A stretch of DNA of 64,000 nucleotides, from the NCBI RefSeq assembly GCF_036785885.1, contig NC_092317.1, forward strand, positions 4,528,501 through 4,592,500, written 5' to 3'. The notes below the pieces were generated by a model that was not told where the DNA came from, did no database searches, and saw only the letters and a list, made by a program, of their open reading frames with translations. This document shows, in pieces, positions 36,601 to 49,849 of this stretch (within the stretch, counting starts at the first letter, position 1; each line of letters begins with the position of its first letter). The translations under genes were made by a program, and so were the position numbers. This DNA is from Coffea arabica. Taxonomy: Eukaryota > Streptophyta > Magnoliopsida > Gentianales > Rubiaceae.

Positions 36601-39600
36601 GCACATGCCCTCTCATCAGTGTCCTTGAGAAATACCTGATAAAGATGAAACAACCACCATGAAATAAAATAGACAGGAGGAAAATTTGGAAGCACAAAGT
36701 CAAGCTTCAAAATATAATCAAACTTGTCAAACCATGCACCCACAGAGCACAGATCGTAAAGTGTGTGTGGGAGCAAGCTCTACTATATTTTAACAGAAGT
36801 GCAAAATACAATTTTGTAAGTTTTTTTGGCAATTTGATTTCAATAAGGTGAATTAAGTGTTAGAATCTTGGTGTCTAGCCTGCCCAGCCAGAGTCCATCA
36901 TTGAACTAACAACCAAATTCAGTAGCAAATTTGAAAAAGGCATCAATTTCAAGAAACTGTATTGATTCTCACTTGTTGATGTTGTAAATCAGCAGCTGGG
37001 GGTCTGAATGTGATAGGCCTGTAACTCTGTGCTCTCTCTAGACCTTTTGTTGCTTCAACAGTACCCAAGTAATCAAGGATACATGACTCAATTTCATCCT
37101 CTGAAAAGTCACCAACGATACTCACCTGATGACAAGAGTTCAAGTCATCAAACTTGACAACATGTCTCATCAACAATAAATGATCATTGCCTACTTTATT
37201 AACAAATTTTTCACACACATTGAATGAGAAAGAAAACATAAAATAAAATGAAATAAAATTCTGCACCTCCATGTTATCACAAACAAATTGACTCATCACT
37301 GCATCTTGTACACATTCCAATGTTAAGTTTTGCAGGGAATGAGGCGTGGGTTCAACAAAGCGTTCATCTCCATTCAGCATTGCCAACATGAGTTTGTGCG
37401 CAGTTGAACGTTCCAAGCTTTTTGGAATAGAGCGATAATATGACAAATACAACTGTCTTGCCCTATCAAACGCATCATCTAGCCAGACACTATGCTGCAT
37501 ATAGGTACATCATTGCAAGAATGAGAATGACTACAATACCATGTAAAAATTAAAAACATCAAGCAAGACTAACTAGCATCGGTTGACACAAACCAACAAT
37601 AATCCAATAGTAAATAGGACAGTTACTGACATATTTTTGGAAGACAAATGCTAACAAGATACTATCTAATTTATCTCCCCCATCTTTCATTGGTTTTTCA
37701 TAGTTCAGAAAGGATAAGAGAAATAGGGAAGTATCAAATGTAGAAAATAAAACAAATGTGTAACTGAAAGGAATGACAAAATTTCTTGCCGGTTTAATGT
37801 CAAACTTGGCTCATCACATAGAAAGACGATTTTAATTGTTTCTAATAGACAAGAAATAAGAGGAAAGACATTACCTCAAGTACCATATGAAGTAATTGGA
37901 AAGCAGCACGCATCCCATTGTCTCTTAAGGTAAAACGAAATTCCATACAAATGAATTCTTCAGTTGACTCCAGTGAGCAATTTATAAGGTGGTTTACACA
38001 GAAAAGTTCCACCTGAAGAAGCATAAAGCATTTTAAAATGAATGATCAATAAAACCTTGTAGAGGATTAGTAGTTACACAGACACAGAAATTCAAACTGC
38101 ACCACATTTTCTTAGCTATTTGGTACAATTATATCCATTGACTCCCTAAATAAATTAAGCTATAAAAGCCATAACAGTATACATTAATATATCCACAAAA
38201 TACTGGATATACACAATAGAATCTTCAGTGCCAGAAATTGCTCAGATAAGCAAAGATAGGATATTGAAAAACTGTTTCTGCTCAATTATCAACGAATTAA
38301 ATGATGAGTAGCACAGGTTTCATTTCAATTCCTTTATTCCAAAACCGGCTGTTCACATATAAAATATGACTTTGTACATCAACTCAAGAGCCAAGCTCTA
38401 GCTCCTACATACCTTTAGACAAACATAAACAGAATCATGAGCCTAGTTGATGTAAGACAACCAAAATTTTTTCAGCTTGACTAACTTACAACCATATGAA
38501 CAACAAGCACAGTCCCACAGCAACAGCATCGAATAGCTTCCAAACATCAGCATAATGTAACCAGCAAATCGTTCAAGACAATCAAACACTACGAATATCC
38601 AATATGTTCTAGAAAAAAAGCAGAACTTAACAAATATCCTGAAGCTGGAGAAATACCAAAACCAATTTCTCATGAAAGGATCCATCAACTAGAGTACAGA
38701 TTATCTGAATGATGCAGAGCAATTTCCATTAGTATAAAAGTCATCAATTAGGTTTACAACTTGCGTTCTAAATGCATTCCTTAAAGTATTGTCTCTCTAC
38801 TCCTTAAAAGGAGAACCCGCACAAGAAGGGAGTCGAATGACAGTAACCAAAAGCGAAGTGCCTACATCCCAACACAACATCTAGTTTTCCTTATCTCCAT
38901 AAAAACATGTATTAATTAGGTATCATTGATCTTGTACAAAACTTTGGCAACAAAACTTTATGCCAAAATTTACAAATAAAGACATCCTTAAGTACTTAAA
39001 TGTGGGAATAGCTTGAAAGAAACAAATATAAAATTCAAATTCATAATAAGGGGTTCAATTGAACCCACTAGCTTTGATGTATTTCTTGCACTAAACATGT
39101 ATAATGCAACTCTAAAAATAAGGTAAACTTAAACCAGAAGACGTTGCATCTTTACCTGTTCTCGTGAAAAGCTACCAACACGACCACCCTCACTCAGAGT
39201 TCGAACCCCCACTATGACAGCTCCCTTCTTCTCCAAATCTTCAGCAGCTCGTCCACCACCAACTATAAGCCTCATGACGCCACACTTTGCTTCACTTTTT
39301 GATATCTGTGCAAAATACAATAGATGTATCAACAAGATGCCAATTTCAAGATCCGCAGGCAAAGAAACTGCAAAACTTGAATGCTTTCTAGAAAACATCA
39401 AAGCTTCACATTTTCATCAAAATGCAAAAATGACAAACCTAGATGAAAGGAAAAGGAAGGACAAGGGCAAAGCAAGAATCATCACCAGCTGCAATTGACT
39501 TCTTAATGCTAGAAGTTCTTGTTATAAAAGGTTAATGAATAACACTCCTCAAGAAGAAGTAAAATGGCTAGTACAAAAACTAACACAAAAAGAGACGCTA

Positions 39601-42600
39601 AAATCAGAAAAGAAAAAATGAATACCAACAGGTATCCCCAACTTCATTTTGTCAATGAATCAAATGTTATTTGTGACAGAGAAGCAATTTCAAAAACCTT
39701 CAAATTCTGCAGCAGGATAAAAACAAGTTAAGATGCATCCATCTTGTTTCAATTCTATGATATGAAAAACATATTAACTCTAACTCTGTGGCATCTTGGC
39801 ATGAATGTGAAGCTTTACCTTGTAATTCACAGGAATTCCATTGGAAAGTCTCCGCTGCATGATTCCTGTTTCTGCATCATAGACTTTAGTCTGATTTACA
39901 TCTGGTCCAACAGAAAGAAATGAAGGCCTACGCAGCAACATCAATTCTTGCAGCTGTTTTGTTGTTATTAATTCTTTTGGCACCTCAAGCTGCATGGGTA
40001 GACATATCAAATCCAAGTCAAAGGAAAGTAACTTCATGGGGCAGAAATGCCCTATTCTTCTTTAGACTTAGCAGTGCTCATTGGTGAGGTTGCCAGACGC
40101 AGAAGTTGTAACCAAAATTTCAGCCAGCAGTCTATACTCGATAATTTGAATAGAAAAATGATCCTTAAGGATGAAGGAGAAAAGTGCTTTTGATCCAGGC
40201 CCTTTCCATGTAGTTCTATATTACTCTAAAGACAGAATCTCAAAACCATCGATAAAGGCAAATGAGAAAAGTTGTACAGAAGGGGTACCTCTGGCTCAGC
40301 CTCTACGGGTTCCTTTAAACCTGCTTCAATAGCAGCAGTTATCTCTGTTGGGGTTATCTTGAAGTCAGTTTCACCCAGTCCATCCATGTGTACCTTCATT
40401 GGAACACAAGCAACAATTGCTGCAGGAAGGGGTGCAGAAGGTTTTCCAAAATCCGATATGAATTCCAACACTTTTGCACCAACAGCATTAACCTGCAAGT
40501 AGACTGTCTTAGCAAAATATTCGGTTCTCTATAATGAGCTAACAGGATATACTGGGATCTCAAAGATCCTAATATTTGCAGCATTTTTATGACAAATTTT
40601 TGTACTCCAATGAAATCTTATCGATCATAAAAATTTCAAGACAGTAAACCATTCCAAAATAAGCCCCATATAAATTGATTGATAAGAGGATAAATATGAG
40701 GTGCATCTATATCCTCCAAATAATAAAATTTAGCAGACAAAATTTGCGCCATCGGGTAAAATCATTCAACTTTGAGATTTACCTCCTCAAGAGTAATGGT
40801 TCCAGCAACAGCAACCAAACTCTCATGTCCTTGTCTTTGATCCATCACTCTATGGCCTAGAGCATCACTCTCCATGATGAAATCCAGATTATCCACAGAT
40901 GAAACGTTGTCAATCATAGCAGCCAACTGCTCACTATCTTTCAGCAGTGCATCCAAATAACGGGTCAATTCACCTTTTGTTACACCAAATTTTTTAAGTC
41001 TACGGACCTGAATGATGCACAATGTGATATAACAAATATGAAAAATTCAGAAAAGTAAAACAATATCCATCATGAATAAAGGATGTTACTGTTAAAAGTC
41101 ATGTGTTTCGTTTAAGATGAAAACACATTGAAGACATAAGTTCTGCTCCCCAGATAAACTATGATAATAGAGCTGAACTATAGCACTTAGACCAATGATG
41201 TGTGCATGTCCCTAATAAATTCAACAACACCTACTGGAGAGAAAACAGATGAAGAAAATTGTTGTGAATGCTGAAGAAATTTAGGGTGGGAAAAGCAAAC
41301 AACCTCCTGAACAGCAACTTTAATTGCACTCTGCCAGTTTTTAGGTTCAGCAGTCACTGTAAGTGTGGTCACTGTGCAACCTTCCCTTCCAGAATCACTA
41401 TGATCCAACTCAACCGAAGTAAATGGTGGATTTGAACTCTGAAACGACTCAAAGGTTAGCTAGGAAGAATATTATACAATCAAATAACCGAAGCTGTAAA
41501 ACATGAACAGAAAAAGGAAAAAGATACAGAAGACACTGAAAATAACTGAAAAGAGATGGATTATGAGAGTCAATCATCATAAAAAAAGTTGTGTTTCATG
41601 GAAATTCACATAACACAAGCAGAAGGGACTCAAAGAATGCCTGAGCTGGTGATGATCTATTACTACAAACAGTTAATTCGTAACCTAATGAAATACCTAT
41701 CTTTGCTTACCAAAAAGTCGCTCAATTACATAATACTATAATAGCCTAATTAAGAAGACCTACAAGTCATCTCTTTAGGTTTCTTAGTTTCCCACTGGAT
41801 GTGAATATTTTGACTTTAAGTTAATATTAAAAAGACAAAAACCAAAGATAAGTGCCTCATAAAACAGATGGAACAACAAATAATGTCCAATAAGTTGCCA
41901 GGTGGACTAATTTAATAAATGAGATACAAGAGTTTGGATAAGTCACCACACCTTGTATCTGGTATTAATACGAAAATGCAGAGCAGAGAGAAATATCCTC
42001 TTCATCAGCACATTACGCAAATCACCAAAACTTTGAACCTTGTTCACAGGGATCTGCCACAAAATAACATTAGGAGAAAATTGATACAGAAGAAGGATAG
42101 CACAAGGTCTCAATAAACAAAAGAATGTGATCAATTCAAGCTAGAAATGCTATCAGTTTAGATGAATGAATACAGCCAGTTAGCCACATAAACCAAAGTA
42201 TAGGATTCGGACACCAAAAAAAGGCATTCAACTTGCAACAAAGAAGAAAAGCAGTGACCAGTCCATCAGCCGGAAGATACGACTAAACGTAAATGCATTT
42301 GAAAACAGTTAAAGAAACTGGTTCTGGAAATGCTAAGCACAATTCAACGGTACTACATTTTAGCTGAGTAAGCCTGGTCATATCAGTAATCCTGAAGAGT
42401 AAACCTCAGCAATGGATTCATCTTAAAGACTCCTCAATCAACTTTACCAAGTAATTCACACTTAGACCAAAAACAGACCCCACATTTTCAACTTCTCATT
42501 CCTAAGCTATATCAACTGTAACTCTTCACTCAAAGTACTCTTCATATTGGGATCATGAATATTTGGGCAAACAACTTAGTGTAGAAAAAGTGTAAGACAT

Positions 42601-45600
42601 AACTAATGTGAGCTGCTTTTCACCTTGCAAAACATATTAATTGAGAAATTCTGAAGCAACTCATGCTGAAATATCTGTGGTGGCTTCAAAGCATCATTGC
42701 TCCCAGGAAGTGACCAGTTATGCTGGACAGGAGGACGAACTGCATGCCTTTCCCTTCTAAAGATCTTTGATTGCTCCACAGAACCAGATGACTTGTCATG
42801 AGCTAGACTACCAGCCAACCCAACAGTTAGCTTAGGCACTAATAAACTAGCCATTGCACCAAAAGTACTTGGTGTAGGAGGAACAACTGTTTCACTTTCC
42901 ACACCAGTCTGACCAAAAACACTCTGCACAAATTTGCATGAGTTGATGTATCATCAAAATGGCCAAATGGAAAGCAAGAAGAATGACGTTTGAAGCATAC
43001 AAGAAACTGCTACCAATATCCCCATGTCAAGACAAAAAGGAAAAGAGTTACTGTACAACTGAAATGGGACATACTTCAATATGCTGAACTGTCTTTGGAA
43101 TGTTATCAATATCCCCCACAACGTATAAGGTGGCATTTCCAGGAAAGTACCAACGTTCATGGAACTTCCTAATCTTATCAGCATCCCATTTCTTAATCTG
43201 CTCTTCCAATCCAATCGGGAATCTTTTACTTAGCTTGTTCTCAGAGTGCAAATATTGTAACAACTGTGTCAAAAAGAAAAGATGGAAAACCTTACAATAG
43301 GCCATTACAGTAGGAAGCAAATGCAATGTGGCATGCCTGTATATAAAATTGCAATTACCTGACAATCAACGCGATATTCTATGGTGTTCATCATTTGTAG
43401 TTCTGATAAAATTGCCCGTCTTTCTTTTTCAACTCGAGAAGCCAGAAACTTTGGGTGAAAAGCAATCTACATTGATTAAAAATTTCATTAGATTGAATAC
43501 TTTCTTAACCACAATCAACTAGAAAAAAGGATCTATACATGTAATCATACTTACTACTTTGAAGTCAAAAATTGAAGGAAATTTCAGTAAAACATTTGTT
43601 TTAAAAATAGGCCTGCAAGAATTAGAATGTGAAATGTGTACCTCATTAAGGGCATCAAGAACAACTGGCAGTAGTTCATCATCAGAATCCTATAAAACAT
43701 GATCCAATTAATTGTCAAAACATGCAAAACATTTTAGGCATACTCATAGAAAGCAGAGACAGAACATTGAATTTGACATGCTCAAATGTGGAATTTAAAA
43801 AGCATATAAATGTGCCAGAAAAATCACATTGAAAGTTGGTCCAATACTTCTAGTGTAGCTCATTAATACTGGGACACAAACTGACTTCAGTCAGATAGAC
43901 CCTGTTCACAAGATAACTACCATTCGTACCATCATTAACAAAAAAAGCTCTCTCATTCCAAGCTTCTTATATTCTATGAGACTTTAATTTTCAGCTCTGT
44001 CCATTTTCTCCTCTGAGGGGAGAGAAAGGAACATTGAAACGATGGATAACTAGAATTAGCAAACAGTTGTCCAATGAGGTAAGGTGAAAAAGTTGATATC
44101 CAGCGCTGTGTATGCAGAGTGTGTGTGTGTGTGTGATTTCCAGCTTAAAAATGAGATATTTAGGATACCAACAACAAGGGGCTGGCCGCACAATTGTTAT
44201 TGTTTATGCGTACAGACAGAGATATAGTCAAGGAAATACTAGGATTAATATCAAGATGGCTAAGGAATAATTACCAACACCAGGTTACACAAGCTGCAAA
44301 TAAAGTTCTATAACTCCATACAAGGTCATTTATATTCAAACAATAATAAAGCACTGTTTTCATTAAAGGAAATTCTTGGAATATCAACACTATTAAGGAA
44401 CTATTGCCCAACCTTAGGTTAATTAAGCTGTAAATAAAGTTTTATAACGCCACACAAGTTCACATAAATTCAAACCAGAGAACAGCACTGTCTTCATTAG
44501 AAAATCCAAGTGTACTACTACTACTTCTTGAAGGCATTAAGACTTGTAAAGTTAAGTCCTAAATCTAGAAGGCCAATGAAATTTTCCCCATTCGCCACAG
44601 GAAGCCCTTTCCAAGCTCCCACCACTGGAGGTCCAGGGCTAATCAGGCCTCCAGATGTCTGTCCTGCTTCCCCCCCCCCCCTCTTCCCAAAAAAAGAAAA
44701 AACGAAAAGAATCTAATTGTGTTTTATTAGCTTTTTACAAACCTTAGTTCTGGTTGGCGAATGGATATGAAACACAGTGTGATGGAAATCAGTATATGCG
44801 TTGGATCTTGCCCCTGTTCCAAGAAGTTTCTCTCTCTTCTTACTTCCAAGGAATGCAACATGTTCAATCATGTGCGCAATACCTTGCTCATCCTCTTCCT
44901 CATCAATTGAACCAACATGAACTTCCATGTGTGCCTCAAACCTTAAAGTTCAAGGAGTGTATATCAGTACGACTTACAAAATACATGAAAGAAATGGGGG
45001 ATAAAGCGACAATATTTGCTGCTATGAAACTACACTTGTTCTCAAATATATGTGTGTGTGTAGGGGTGCGTGTGTGTGTGTGTATATATTAGCTGGAATG
45101 GGAATTCTATTTTGATGGGCTTTCCAAAGCCCAGACAAGTTGGACACCATAAAGCATTGCCTTTTTAATTTAACAGCTATTGCTTGTCTACAGTTACAAC
45201 AGCTCATCCATGAAAACAGATTTGAATGTCGCAAATCAGATGCTAGTGAAAGGAAATTACATAGTTAATCTACGAATTCTTCCAATATGTGTGTGTGTGT
45301 GTAGGGATTGTAGCTTTCATCACCACCAAATTTGCATGTTTAGGTTGAAATGCAATATCTATGCTGTCAAAGGTACTGTAACTATGCATCTTGACAAGAA
45401 AATCATCTGAAACATTTATCATATTACCTTATTCACTTTTGATAAAATTTTACGTGTATTGGTTTGTCCTATATTATGTCCTACTGCTTGCTTTCCATAC
45501 ATCATCAAACATAAATTGTAAACTGTACACAGATATATAATTTAGAATATACAGACAAGCTAAACAAAACATAACATGCATATCAACATATAAGATATAT

Positions 45601-47655
45601 GATCAAGCTCATTGAATGTGATGATTAGTTAGCTTTTACATAGAATATATCACATGCAAATAGTACATTCTTGAATCAAAGTAAGATGTTTGACCAAAAA
45701 AGTAACGCATTTTCTCTTAGCAAAGACAAAACTTGAGGAACACAAATGTATCCATAGTGCATCATAACAGAAAAATAAACCCCCCCCCCCTCCAGACCCA
45801 AAAAGAATTCAATAGTGAAATTAAAAGAAGAAAAAGAAGAAAGGTAGAACTCTAGAGTTAGGCAGGGCCAACATCTGTTGGATTTCTTTCTCTTATGTCT
45901 TGCTAGGCAAGAAAAAGAATGTAGGAATTCCAAGATAATAGGGTGTCGCCTGGGAAGTTTTTCAAATAGGTTCTCCCTAGCTTCTGAACACAAACCTTCC
46001 AGTGACAATCCTTGCCACACCCCCGTACATAAGGATTTCTACCTAAGGGAAACAACAAGAACCTCACTCTTAGACACTTCACCATTAGAGAAGATGAGTG
46101 AGATTAACCAAACTTCTGAAGAGCAATTCTTGTTAATGTGACAATGACGCCTCTCTTGTATGACTAAATATACAATCTGCTCTCTTGATAACACTGAATT
46201 ACTTTTGTGCATCATTAAATCATCATACACCATTCCAGAAAAGAAGTACCTGCTTGGAGGAACCTTGTTTGGTAAAATGAGGTATCGGAGACCATTCCTT
46301 AATTGTCCTCTGTGAAGTTTTGGGTGAGATGGTAGTTCTGAGCTCAAAAAACGCTCAAACTCTGATCTTTCAAGTTCAGGATCATATAAATCAAGACCCT
46401 GTTTCTCTAGAACACCATCTGGCCACGTTGTGCTTGCAGCATGCGGCTCTTCTGGACCAAGAGTTGCACGTGGAACATTTAGTTGTTTCACCTAAAATTG
46501 GACTTTCCAGTGTTAACCATACTACGTTCAAAATCAAAATTTTAATCGCTGGAGTTTATTTATTGTGCATACGAGCTAATAAACCAACAAGATTCCTAAC
46601 AAATGAACAACATTATATGAGAACAAAGCAATTAAATCAAATTGACTGTCGGATACTAGTAACCAAACAAAAGCACACTTCTGTCTGCATCATATAAGCT
46701 ATGTGGAAACATGACCAACTGTTATCAATCAAGTGTCAACACAAAATTAGGAGTTAGTAAATAATCCTTTCTAATAACACTTAAACGACAAAAAGCACAC
46801 AGAAAGTATGATTATCGTCATTCCATCGCATAAACGATCAAATATCATAAGGGTGACATGCAATTAAACACTAAGAAACTGAAAAACGCTGAAAAACGCC
46901 GTGAACTAATCCATACCTTGCCTGCAAGGGAATTATCAACGTTCTGCTTCAAGATATGAGATGCAGATTTATCAAAGAACGCTCCAGTTCTGAATCTATG
47001 ACCACCAACCCTTTTCTGATGTGGATAATGGAAGCAAGAAATACATTTACTCCCATCCAATAAGCTCGTTGGGGCACAAGGAAATCTTTTCAATGCATTC
47101 TACCATTCAAAAAAGGGATTTAGCTAACAATTTATTCACTATTCAGCAAAATATACAAATCAACTGCAAAGACAATAAAACTTGCACAAGCTAATCATCT
47201 CACTGTAGCAAACAAGTAAGAACAACAAGAGAATTAGTTCCCCACCTTGCTTCCACCCTTAAGCTATAATTGTCAGCTATAATTAATCTTTAAAAAAAAA
47301 CTTTACAGCAATTCTTCCCGCTAAAACCCTTTTTTTTTCTTTCAGATTACTCAATCAAATTCATAAAAACAGATTAAAATGAAGGAACAATTAAGCAAAA
47401 AAGAAGAAAGAAAAAATCAAACACCTTGGGGGAGATAAGGTGGGTGCGACTCCAGCGATGTTTATCCGAACGGGAGGTGATCGTGGCCTTCTTCCGGTGA
47501 GCCCAATTCTGATTATGAGCTGGGAATAATAAAGAACTTGGAGATGATGCTAATGATGATGAAGGGTTGTGGTCAGTGGTGTTAACTGACTTGATAATTG
47601 GGACTGGAGCAAATAATACAGGTTTTGCATTGAATATAGCTGAATTAGTCTGCAT
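33666..47655 (-). CDS. SPP: Chloroplast stromal processing peptidase (M16)
   Basis: Zinc endopeptidase of the stroma that cuts transit peptides from imported preproteins. Twenty-four exons: 47655-47425, 47099-46917, 46491-46250, 44941-44743, 43689-43642, 43466-43359, 43263-43075, 42923-42624, 42053-41952, 41438-41304, 41007-40783, 40492-40289, 39989-39819, 39305-39156, 38012-37875, 37494-37267, 37125-36973, 36635-36506, 35765-35627, 35373-35253, 35166-35086, 34487-34386, 34208-34058, 33757-33666. They sum to 1273 aa, against about 1265 in Arabidopsis. The N-terminus is Ser/Asn-rich and transit-like. The inverted zinc motif HMIEH is at residues 242-246, and Glu323 in AILSELQ, 77 residues on, fits the third ligand. 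Later M16 repeats include SIVGDFSEDEIE, RPSFLSVGPDVN and HPLFFAITMGILAEVINSR. The C-terminus is GRGSSTMTRPTT. All borders are GT-AG and the frame never breaks. Expected to be an essential single-copy-type gene. Confidence 0.96.
44271..44508. repeat. Diverged direct repeat in SPP intron
   Basis: Segments at about 44271-44372 and 44405-44508 align: AAGCTG(C/T)AAATAAAGTT, TATAAC(T/G)CCA(T/C)ACAAG, ATTCAAAC, and CACTGT(T/C)TTCATTA. A local intron duplication between exons 4 and 5. A C run lies a little further on, near 44670. Confidence 0.65.
45046..45090. repeat. TG/TA microsatellite in SPP intron
   Basis: TATATGTGTGTGTGTAGGGG then GTGTGTGTGTGTGTATATAT, with a similar TGTGTGTGTGTGTGTAGGGA near 45287-45306. 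Simple repeat in the intron between exons 3 and 4. Confidence 0.85.
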
Positions 47656-49494
47656 AATTACAATTAGTTTTGTTGCTCAAATATTAGGGTTTATGGAAGG
47701 GAGACGAAATTGTTGAAGATTGAAGCAGGGAGAAGAAGAAGAAGAAGAAGAAGACGACAGAAAAATTGTTTTTGTTTTGTTTTGTTTTGTTTTCGCCTTT
47801 TTCTGGGTTTTGGTTTAATTTAACGGTAATACAAAACACGGGGGAGGGGCAAGTGGTGGCGGTTTAGCCAATTGGCGCAGATTTTTTCTTTTCTGGATAT
47901 TTCTGCCCTAATATGAAATATCTCAGTATGGTACTTACTGCTACTTACTACTACTTTTTAGCTAAAAATAAAATAAAGGATAAAAAAGCCAAAAAGGAAT
48001 TATTCACAATAAAAATTTTCCACTTTCAACCTCATATGTTTTCTGGATTCCCATCTTCTATAGTCAACCTTTATTCAGAATAAAATTAACTTGAATTCTT
48101 GTCATGCTCTCGAGAGAGAGCTAATTGAACTGAAAGGAAATTAGACCAATTGATCCAAATAAAAAAGAAAGAAAAAAATCTTGGGCGCTATTTTTTATTT
48201 TCGTGTGCAGTTTACTATTCGAAGTTGAATGGAATTCCAAGAAGAATTTTGATTAACAAACTATGGACTTCCAAGAAGATTATTTGGGATAATTTTTTTA
48301 AAAAATACTGCAATACTTTCTCAATGTGACGTAGCATGTAAAATAGAAAATATATTTATGATAGAAACAAATAAAGGCCTTATTTGGCAAGCAAGTTATT
48401 TGCCAAGTTTGTCTGTTTCAGGTTTTTTAATAACTTTAACTACAGCAACCTTAAAAAATTTTTCAAAGTTTTTAAATTATACATTTCAAAATATCCAAAA
48501 ATTTAAATATTTCAAAAAAAATTTCTACAATTTCTACAATAAGTTACAATAAAATTTTAAACAAATACCCAAAAAACTCACTTGCGGAAGGGAGCCAAAT
48601 TTTTGCAAATAATCTACTACCATCCAAACAAACTTGGGCCGAGTGTTTGTTTTGCAGCTCCCCAGCTTTTGGCCAGAGATGAAGATGATGCTGCTGGCTG
48701 GGGCTGGGAGTCCAAGGTCAATGTTTGGTTTGGACCTATTCAAATTCCAAGCAAAGATGTTCCTTTGTGCAAACGCAATTGATTCCAACTCCACAACCAA
48801 ACTTTCTAGGATTTTTCCCTTTCATAACATTGTAAGTAGTTTCAAAGTAAAAAGAATTATTAGGGGATTAATTAGTGGGAGTGAAAACAGGAAGTGCTAT
48901 ACGAGATAAGGCTCTTGATAAAAAAGCATTACATCCAAAAAAAGTGGTTGAATCAAGTTCAACTTTTGTGTTGAAGTATGTCACTCCATATCCAGTTGCT
49001 CTCAATTAACATCATCATCGTCATCATCATCATATACTTGGAAAAAAATTGAAGAAAACATGATTTATGAGGCATAAAATTCTATGCCAGAATTTATGTC
49101 GACTAATTTTCGACCATTCCTGTTGCCATGCTTTGTGAGTAATCTATGATACTTCCAGTCTGGTACCCCTATAATCAGCACATTAAAACAAACTTGATTT
49201 AGAAAAGAAGAAGAAGAATAAACAAAAGCAAGAACTACCAAACAAGATTATCCGAAATTCTGAGTAACTAGTAGTATTTACATAGCTAAAGCACTAGCAA
49301 AACCCTGAACAGAAAACGAATACTAACTAAAAATCCTATACTGTGCATGACCTGCCTTATTATCCCAGAGGACCAAGACAAGGAGCCTCTGAAACTACCG
49401 CCGTCATATGACATATATATATATATATCCAGTTAAGCATGACGACCAGAAAAGAAAAAAAAAAAAAAAAACACCCATCATGAAATATGAATCC
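47656..49494. other. SPP promoter side and spacer
   Basis: Upstream of SPP there is a GAA-repeat tract (about 47731-47753) and TTTTG repeats (about 47765-47790), probably in the leader. At about 48377-48601 an AT-rich stretch begins ATTTGGCAAGCAAGTTA, and its far side in reverse complement begins ATTTGGCTCCC with GCAAGTGAG. It may be a diverged MITE. An ATC repeat is at about 49010-49032. No gene is supported. Confidence 0.45.
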
Positions 49495-49773
49495 TCAACA
49501 GTGATGACTGCTGATGATGGGTTGGCCGAGTCTTGATCTTGAATGTTGTCTAGCGAATATCTTCTGATCACGTACGTTCACGGCATGGCCTCTCATGATC
49601 TCGGGCTGCAGCCAAGGCGACCACTCCAAACCATCCTTCTCTGATTCTTGAATAATCTTCTTCACTTGATTATGAACCACTGGATAACGATGATCATGAT
49701 TTTCGTGATTGATAGCAGTATTCCCCTCTTCCCTCTTATTGCTGCTCATGATGATCTTCTCTAAGCAAGGCAC
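49495..49773 (-). CDS. Small hypothetical plant protein (92 aa)
   Basis: A single-exon frame with a start at 49773; an alternative internal Met (MSSNKREEG) lies eight residues in. The product is hydrophilic, His- and Glu-rich near the N-terminus (INHENHDHRYPVVHNQ), then a charged predicted helix (QVKKIIQESEKDGLEWSPW), and a basic tail with ARQHSRSRLGQPI. There is no signal peptide or membrane segment. The SRS-LG-PI ending recalls a group of short uncharacterised plant proteins, but I cannot name a function. A TATAAA sits 64 bases upstream, which supports expression. Confidence 0.5.
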   Translation of the reverse strand: MPCLEKIIMSSNKREEGNTAINHENHDHRYPVVHNQVKKIIQESEKDGLEWSPWLQPEIMRGHAVNVRDQKIFARQHSRSRLGQPIISSHHC

Positions 49774-49836
49774 TTGAAAAAGAGAAATACAGTTTAGGGG
49801 TCCAGGGAAGACAAGGATTGGGGACGGTTTGGTTTG

Positions 49837-49842
49837 TTTATA
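49837..49842 (-). promoter_or_regulatory. TATA box of the 92-aa gene
   Basis: TATAAA in the minus sense (context CTCATATAAAC), 64 bases upstream of the start codon at 49773. Consensus match only; the spacing suits a short leader. Confidence 0.45.
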
Positions 49843-49849
49843 TGAGGAG

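Noticed and set aside
40272-40502. 76-codon plus frame within SPP
   Set aside because: Antisense shadow of SPP exon 12, which has clear M16 content and GT-AG borders.
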